From: Paenibacillus sp. LHD-117
Lineage (GTDB): Bacteria > Bacillota > Bacilli > Paenibacillales > Paenibacillaceae
DNA: 64,000 bases
Assembly (NCBI RefSeq): GCF_030929555.1
Contig: NZ_JAVFVT010000014.1
Coordinates: 1-64,000, forward strand
Direction: 5' to 3'
The notes beneath the pieces are model-generated. The model was not told where the DNA came from and made no database searches. It worked only from the letters and a program-made list of their open reading frames with translations. Positions 59,647 through 64,000 of the stretch are shown here, in pieces. Positions within the stretch are counted from its first letter, which is position 1, and every line of letters starts with the position of its first letter. The position numbers and the translations under genes were made by a program.

Positions 59647-59675
59647 TACTTTTTGCCTGCATGGCGTGTTATAAT
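59647..59675 (+). promoter_or_regulatory. extended -10 promoter of lipA
   Basis: TGT-TATAAT (59667-59675) is an extended -10 element 50 bases before the lipA start. The -35 (around 59647) is weak. Confidence 0.5.
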
Positions 59676-59724
59676 GATGGCAATGCCGTAAACTTATAAC
59701 AGAACGTGAAAGCAGGGAACATAC

Positions 59725-60717
59725 ATGAGCGAACGCAACAAACGCGAGAAACTGCCAAAGCCGGACTGGCTTCGCATAAAATTAACGACCGACGGCAATT
59801 ACGCCGAAATCAAAAACATGATGAGGAACAAGACGCTTCACACCGTATGCGAAGAAGCGCGTTGCCCGAATATTTACGAATGCTGGTCCAACCGGACGGC
59901 GACGTTCATGATTCTAGGCGATATTTGCACGCGCGCTTGCCGGTTCTGCGCGGTGAAGACGGGCATGCCGACGGAGCTTGACTTGCAAGAGCCGGAGCGC
60001 GTGGCGGAAGCAGCGGAGCAGATGGGTCTCATGCACTGCGTCGTGACCTCCGTCGCTAGGGACGACTTGGCCGACGGCGGGGCGTCCATCTTTGCGGCTA
60101 CGATTACGGCGATCCGGAAGCGGCTGCCGTTCTGCCGCGTCGAGGTGCTTATTCCAGACTTCATGGGCAATTGGGATGCGCTGCAGGTCGTGATGGATGC
60201 GAACCCGGATATCCTAAATCATAACATCGAGACGGTGGAACGCCTGTCCGACCGCGTCCGCGCGAAAGCAAAGTACAAACGCTCCCTGGAGCTGCTGAAG
60301 CGCGCCAAAGAAATGAAACCGAAAATTCCTACGAAATCCAGCATCATGCTTGGCGTAGGGGAACAATATGAAGAAATTTTGCAAGCTATGGACGATCTCC
60401 GCGCGGTAGACTGCAACATTCTGACGCTCGGCCAGTATCTGCAGCCGACGCCGAAACATCTGCCGATCGAACGGTACGTTCACCCGGACGAATTCGCCCA
60501 GCTTAAGGCAGAGGGCAAAAATCGCGGATTCCGCCACGTCGAATCGGGACCGCTCGTCCGCAGCTCGTACCATGCGCACGAACAGACGGATTCCGCGCAT
60601 GCGGCAATCGCGGCGGACACGGCCGATCAGGCCGAAGCAGAAGGCACGGGCTACGGCCTGGAATCTTCGGGCTCATGCGCTAGCGCTGCCGCGGGCGCGC
60701 TGGCCGGAGCTAATTAA
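59725..60717 (+). CDS. lipA: lipoyl synthase
   Basis: A radical-SAM enzyme of 330 residues that inserts two sulfurs into protein-bound octanoyl groups. Both iron-sulfur sites are visible: the auxiliary cluster motif C42-x4-C47-x5-C53 ([12 protein letters not shown]) and the radical-SAM CxxxCxxC C68, C72, C75 (CTRACRFC). The C-terminal RSSYHA serine motif is present ([14 protein letters not shown]). Forty extra residues (Ala/Glu/Ser-rich) after this make it longer than most LipA. The start is [17 protein letters not shown]. The yutD-family gene follows 24 bases later. Confidence 0.97.
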   Translation: MSERNKREKLPKPDWLRIKLTTDGNYAEIKNMMRNKTLHTVCEEARCPNIYECWSNRTATFMILGDICTRACRFCAVKTGMPTELDLQEPERVAEAAEQMGLMHCVVTSVARDDLADGGASIFAATITAIRKRLPFCRVEVLIPDFMGNWDALQVVMDANPDILNHNIETVERLSDRVRAKAKYKRSLELLKRAKEMKPKIPTKSSIMLGVGEQYEEILQAMDDLRAVDCNILTLGQYLQPTPKHLPIERYVHPDEFAQLKAEGKNRGFRHVESGPLVRSSYHAHEQTDSAHAAIAADTADQAEAEGTGYGLESSGSCASAAAGALAGAN

Positions 60718-60741
60718 TCGACGCTGAAGTGGGGTGGAACA

Positions 60742-61461
60742 GTGGCTTTGATTCATATCGGAGGCAAGTCGTACGAGCTCATGCACGAGAACAGGAACGG
60801 GTGGAATCCCGAAGCCTTCCGCAATCGCTATAGCGAAGTACTGGAGAGATACGATTACATTATCGGGGACTGGGGCTACAACCAGCTTCGCCTGAAGGGA
60901 TTTTTCCGTGACGGCCATCAGAAGGCGAGTAAGGAGAGCAACTTCTCCAGCGTTTCGGATTACATTAATGAATATTGCAATTTCGGCTGCGCGTATTTCA
61001 TTCTGGAGAAGAAGCAGAACGCAAACCGGGAGCCGGATGAAGACGATCTGGATCTGAACTATGAGCCGGATGCGCCTCGCTTGGAGGGTTACGACCTTCG
61101 TGCGGCCGCGGAATCCGCGGCTACGGCTATCTCCGCGGAGTTGGAGCAAGTCGAAGAGAGCGTAAGGCCTGCACCTTCACGAAGGGATTCCCATTCAGGC
61201 GGACGGCATAGGCATAACCACGGCCACAACAGCCACAAAGACCATGGCGGGAACAATCAGCAGGGCAACCCTTCGAAGCAAGAAGGCCAAGGGCGTTCGG
61301 CGGAAGGCGGAGAGGGCAAACGCCGCGACCAACCGTACCGGAAGAACAACCGCAACCGCCATCACGACCATCGCGCCAAAAAACCGATGAAGATTGCCGC
61401 AAGCGAATCGGCAGCCGCTTCGGAAGGCCAGAATCATAAGTCGCAGCAACAGCAACAGTAA
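60742..61461 (+). CDS. yutD: YutD-family protein with long His-rich tail
   Basis: 239 residues. The first 100 (IHIGGKSYELMHENRNGWNPEAFRNRYSEVLERYDYIIGDWGYNQLRLKGFF, DYINEYCNFGCAYFILEK) are the YutD domain, a small acidic cytosolic family without a firm function. The remaining 140 residues are low complexity, His/Asn/Gln/Lys-rich (SGGRHRHNHGHNSHKDHGGNN) and end in a Gln run. GTG 60742 follows GGGGTGG. The tail may bind metal or nucleic acid, or may be disordered filler. Confidence 0.9.
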   Translation: MALIHIGGKSYELMHENRNGWNPEAFRNRYSEVLERYDYIIGDWGYNQLRLKGFFRDGHQKASKESNFSSVSDYINEYCNFGCAYFILEKKQNANREPDEDDLDLNYEPDAPRLEGYDLRAAAESAATAISAELEQVEESVRPAPSRRDSHSGGRHRHNHGHNSHKDHGGNNQQGNPSKQEGQGRSAEGGEGKRRDQPYRKNNRNRHHDHRAKKPMKIAASESAAASEGQNHKSQQQQQ

Positions 61462-61468
61462 ACGAAAG

Positions 61469-61514
61469 AGACGCCGGGCGCTCCCCAAACGGAGTACCCG
61501 GCGTCTTTGTTTTA
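61469..61514. terminator. terminator between yutD and nadK
   Basis: AGACGCCGGG pairs with CCCGGCGTCT, with an inner CTCC/GGAG stem, and then TTGTTTT. It probably serves both convergent genes; it touches the nadK stop. Confidence 0.85.
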
Positions 61515-62303
61515 AGTCATATCGATGAAGGCTTCGCGTACGCGGTTCCAGAACGTGAAGGCTCTGTAACGAGGAAACGTCACTTTGCGCGTCGAGACGC
61601 TGCATCGGATCGACCGGATGTCGCCGTACATCATGTTCACATGGTCGACGCTCAGCTGGATGCGTTGATCTTTTTTGGAGATGATGTCGCAATGATGATG
61701 TTTCGGCAGCAGAACGGAGGAACCAAGCGTCCGGAATACCCGATTGTTGATCGAAGCGATCTCGGCGATCTGAAGCGATTCGATGGAAGGGTGAACGATG
61801 GCGCCTCCCAAGCTTTTGTTATATGCGGTACTTCCCGAAGGAGTCGAAATGACGATCCCGTCGCCTCGGAACATTTCGAACAGCTCGTCGTTAATATTGA
61901 TCTGGGCGACCAACGTTCCGTCTACGCCTTTCAGCGTAAATTCGTTCAGCGCCAAGTAATGGAGCGTCTCCGTGCTTGTCTCAACCTCGATCTGGGCGAG
62001 CGGATAGCGGACCAAACGAGGCGTTTCCTCGGCCATCAGCCTCACCAATTCCTCCAGCTCATCCGCGTTCCAGTCCGCGTAGAAACCAAGATGACCGGTG
62101 TGAATACCTATGAAAGCGACGTCCGCGATATGATCCACATGTTGGTGGAACGCCTGAAGCAGAGTGCCGTCTCCGCCGATGGAGATGACGAATTCGGGTC
62201 TCTCTTCATGCAAGACGAACCCTCTTTCGGCGGCAAGGGCGTGGAATTGTTGAACCAGGGATTTGGATACCGGGTCCCCTCTGTCGATTACGGCGTATTT
62301 CAA
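61512..62303 (-). CDS. nadK: NAD kinase
   Basis: 263 residues. NAD kinase phosphorylates NAD to NADP. The family motif ISIGGDGTLLQAFH includes catalytic Asp45. ALNEFTLKG and the Gly-rich loop GDGIVISTPSGSTAYNKSLGG form the NAD site. The TTG at 62303 has GGAAGGAG upstream. In-frame codons further upstream to 62558 run into the next region and lack support. Confidence 0.95.
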   Translation of the reverse strand: MKYAVIDRGDPVSKSLVQQFHALAAERGFVLHEERPEFVISIGGDGTLLQAFHQHVDHIADVAFIGIHTGHLGFYADWNADELEELVRLMAEETPRLVRYPLAQIEVETSTETLHYLALNEFTLKGVDGTLVAQININDELFEMFRGDGIVISTPSGSTAYNKSLGGAIVHPSIESLQIAEIASINNRVFRTLGSSVLLPKHHHCDIISKKDQRIQLSVDHVNMMYGDIRSIRCSVSTRKVTFPRYRAFTFWNRVREAFIDMT

Positions 62304-62392
62304 GTCGCTTTCTCCTTCCGAACAGTCAGTCGTATCTAGATGATATCGGAAATTGCCGCTTATTTCAACGATGCGAATGACGGTTTGCCGCG

Positions 62393-63532
62393 TTAATGCG
62401 GAGGACCAAGCCAACCCCACAGCAGATAGACCATGCCCGAGGCGAGAAAAGCATGCAGCAACCGCGCTGCCAGAAAGGGCTGATACCGCATCGTCGTACG
62501 GCTGATCAAGCTGGCGATCTGCGCGTGGACCGATAAGCCTCCCCATGACAGCACCCAAGCTGCGATCGCGGCTTGATGCAGAAGTCCGGTACCGGCCATG
62601 CCTGCGGCTCTGGCGCCGAGCGTAACCTCGAACAAGCCGAAAATGGAGGCGTCGGCTAACGCTGCCGGCAAGCCGAAGAGACTGAAGATGAGACGAAGCC
62701 CTTCGGCAAGCGCTGACACGAGGCCCGCATGCGTAAGCATTTCCATGACGACAGAGAAAAATACGACAAGGCCGCCAACGACGATCATCAGCTTAAGCGC
62801 GGATTGGACCGAATCCTGAAGAAGCTTGCCCAAGCTTCGGCCGTCGAGAAGCCTTGCTTCATGCATGGCGTGCAGCGCGATATACAGCCGGCTTTTGGAA
62901 CGTGGGGTCGGTCTCCTGCCAGACTTCGAACCGTGGGGCTCCAATGCGCCGTAAGGGCTGGGAGCATTCGGAACCGGAGTGCCGCCTATGGTTGGCGCGG
63001 AAGCCGAATCTTCCCGCATCCCATGGAATCTCATCAAAAGTCCGATAAGAAATCCGCTTCCGTAATGGGCGGCGGCCAGGAGCGGCGCGAGCGCAACGTT
63101 GTGAAAAAAACCGACGGATACCGCGCCGATCAGAAAGATCGGATCGGATGTCGTCGTGAACGCGACTAAACGCTCCCCTTCGTTCCTCGTTATGAGTCGT
63201 TGCTCCCAAAGCTGGGACGTCAACCGCGCGCCGACGGGATAACCCGACATATAACCCATCGCGACGACGAAACCGCCTATTCCGGGAAGCCTGAACAGAG
63301 GACGCATGAGGGGATCGAGCAATTTGCCGAAGAAATGAACGATCCCGAAGCCGAGCATGAGCTCGGAGATGACGAAAAACGGGAATAAGGCAGGGAACAG
63401 CACCTGCCACCAGATCGATAAGCCGCGCAAGGAAGAATATAACGTTTCGTCCGGGTATACGGCCATGAGCAGCGCGATGAACAACGCGGACAACGCCGTC
63501 AGGGACAAGGGGTGGATCATCACGCGCAGCAT
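62393..63532 (-). CDS. ylbJ: sporulation integral membrane protein YlbJ
   Basis: 379 residues with about eight hydrophobic segments. Diagnostic parts are LSIWWQVLFPALFPFFVISELMLGFGIVHFFGKLLDPLMRPLFRLPGIGGFVVAMGYMSGYPVGARLTSQLW and SDPIFLIGAVSVGFFHNVALAPLLAAAHYGSGFLIGLLMRF, both of the nucleoside-recognition/YlbJ family needed for spore cortex formation. AAGGAGG precedes the ATG. It is 89 bases upstream of nadK, in the same direction. Confidence 0.92.
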   Translation of the reverse strand: MLRVMIHPLSLTALSALFIALLMAVYPDETLYSSLRGLSIWWQVLFPALFPFFVISELMLGFGIVHFFGKLLDPLMRPLFRLPGIGGFVVAMGYMSGYPVGARLTSQLWEQRLITRNEGERLVAFTTTSDPIFLIGAVSVGFFHNVALAPLLAAAHYGSGFLIGLLMRFHGMREDSASAPTIGGTPVPNAPSPYGALEPHGSKSGRRPTPRSKSRLYIALHAMHEARLLDGRSLGKLLQDSVQSALKLMIVVGGLVVFFSVVMEMLTHAGLVSALAEGLRLIFSLFGLPAALADASIFGLFEVTLGARAAGMAGTGLLHQAAIAAWVLSWGGLSVHAQIASLISRTTMRYQPFLAARLLHAFLASGMVYLLWGWLGPPH

Positions 63533-63617
63533 CTCGTTCCTCCTTCGAATGGATAGCCTGTACGGACTCTATACCTACTTATATGACGGGTTTGGGACAT
63601 CCATAACTATTAGAGGT

Positions 63618-63646
63618 CTCGGTGCTGAAAACCGGACTTTTTGAAC
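63618..63646. repeat. terminal fragment of the 166-bp repeat
   Basis: These 29 bases match the reverse complement of 10186-10214 with two differences. The remaining internal sequence of the element is absent, so this is a solo end or a decayed copy. It lies 120 bp upstream of the small membrane peptide gene. Confidence 0.7.
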
Positions 63647-63683
63647 ATGCACTATTACGGAATGTTACAGGAACATTACAGTT

Positions 63684-63732
63684 TGTAAACGCTTGCGTTT
63701 TAGGTTTTAAACGACGTTTTTTATGGTACAAT
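63684..63732 (+). promoter_or_regulatory. extended -10 promoter with cre-like palindrome
   Basis: AAACGCTTGCGTTT (63687-63700) is a perfect palindrome. TGTAAACGCTTGCG (63684-63697) matches 12 of 14 cre positions. TGG-TACAAT (63724-63732) is an extended -10 element 33 bases before the small ORF. Confidence 0.5.
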
Positions 63733-63764
63733 AGAATCATCCTGACACGCTTGGAGTGATGATT

Positions 63765-63857
63765 ATGAGTATTATCGCCGGCATCCTTGTCTGCGCTTTT
63801 GTCTACGTCATCAGGGAGTCCATCGCGGCACCAAACGAAGAGGAATACGAAACCTAA
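63765..63857 (+). CDS. 30-residue membrane peptide of unknown function
   Basis: The ORF encodes MSIIAGILVCAFVYVIRESI followed by AAPNEEEYET: one hydrophobic segment with an acidic tail. GGAGTGAT stands about nine bases before the ATG. It has its own promoter upstream and a terminator 33 bases after the stop, which together argue for a real gene. Function unknown. Confidence 0.65.
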   Translation: MSIIAGILVCAFVYVIRESIAAPNEEEYET

Positions 63858-63890
63858 CCAACCGGTTGCTTACCATCATAAGCCCTAAGT

Positions 63891-63913
63891 CCCGCGACCG
63901 CGGGCTTTTTTTT
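63891..63913 (+). terminator. intrinsic terminator of the small peptide gene
   Basis: CCCGC-GACC-GCGGG followed by C and nine T residues. Confidence 0.85.
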
Positions 63914-63934
63914 GTCCATAGGAAACTTTTCTTA

Positions 63935-63977
63935 AAATATAAGAAAGTATAAGTTTTCTCTATACTGTGCTTATATT
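63935..63977. repeat. 23-bp dispersed repeat, copy 2, within a hairpin
   Basis: 63935-63957 is identical to 37990-38012. Here the unit is the left arm of a hairpin: AATATAAG (63936-63943) pairs with CTTATATT (63970-63977), and GTATA with TATAC. The right arm is not conserved at copy 1. Confidence 0.65.
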
Positions 63978-64000
63978 TCTCGGAATGAAACGCGCTGCGC

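Overview
The window looks like chromosome of a GC-rich, spore-forming Gram-positive bacterium of the Paenibacillaceae (Paenibacillus or Cohnella type). The reasons are sporulation genes (sspI, yunB, ylbJ), the lytH/yunB/lipA/yutD neighbourhood known from Bacillus, strong AGGAGG-type ribosome sites with many TTG and GTG starts, and repeated pairing of YesM/YesN-type two-component systems with lipoprotein-dependent sugar ABC importers. This assignment is inferred from gene content; no 16S or tRNA gene is visible.

Layout. 1-4.1 kb: an OpuA-type glycine betaine importer (minus strand) divergent from a GbsR-like regulator. 4.2-6.7 kb: a lone phnM, sspI and a SpoU-family RNA methyltransferase. 6.9-16.5 kb: sugar locus A, with a histidine kinase, a response regulator, a 166-bp structured repeat, two permeases, a binding lipoprotein and a large DUF6259-like glycosidase with a C-terminal discoidin domain. 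16.6-29.0 kb: locus B, with an LplB/YtcP/LplA-type importer, a membrane-anchored AraC regulator, a GH29 alpha-fucosidase, a CBM9-like gene broken by one frameshift, a transglutaminase-fold/thioredoxin-like protein and a GH18 enzyme. None of the last four shows a signal peptide, so they should process an imported fucosylated glycan inside the cell. 29.1-31.8 kb: a Phd-antitoxin/Uma2-nuclease fusion with three operator-like palindromes in its promoter, three small unknown genes and a TIM-barrel isomerase. 32.0-37.7 kb: an orphan binding protein with its own kinase and regulator, probably a three-part sugar sensor, and a minus-strand nuclease-like gene behind an intrinsic terminator. 38.0-56.3 kb: a very large same-strand cluster. 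It has two complete permease pairs and two binding proteins flanking an NHL/TPR membrane protein, a Yip1-family protein and a DUF5696 protein, then three GH32 fructan hydrolases and a PfkB fructokinase. 56.7-63.5 kb: housekeeping and sporulation genes (yunB, M23 peptidase, lipA, yutD, nadK, ylbJ). The right end holds a 30-codon membrane peptide gene and repeat fragments.

How it works together. Four carbohydrate importers and one orphan binding protein are encoded, but none has its own ATPase; a shared MsmX-type ATPase elsewhere is implied. Cytoplasmic glycosidases follow the importers, and local kinase/regulator pairs or a one-component AraC protein sense the substrates. Several cre-like boxes suggest carbon catabolite control. 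The least understood unit is the importer-NHL-Yip1-DUF5696-importer block at 38.1-49.1 kb.
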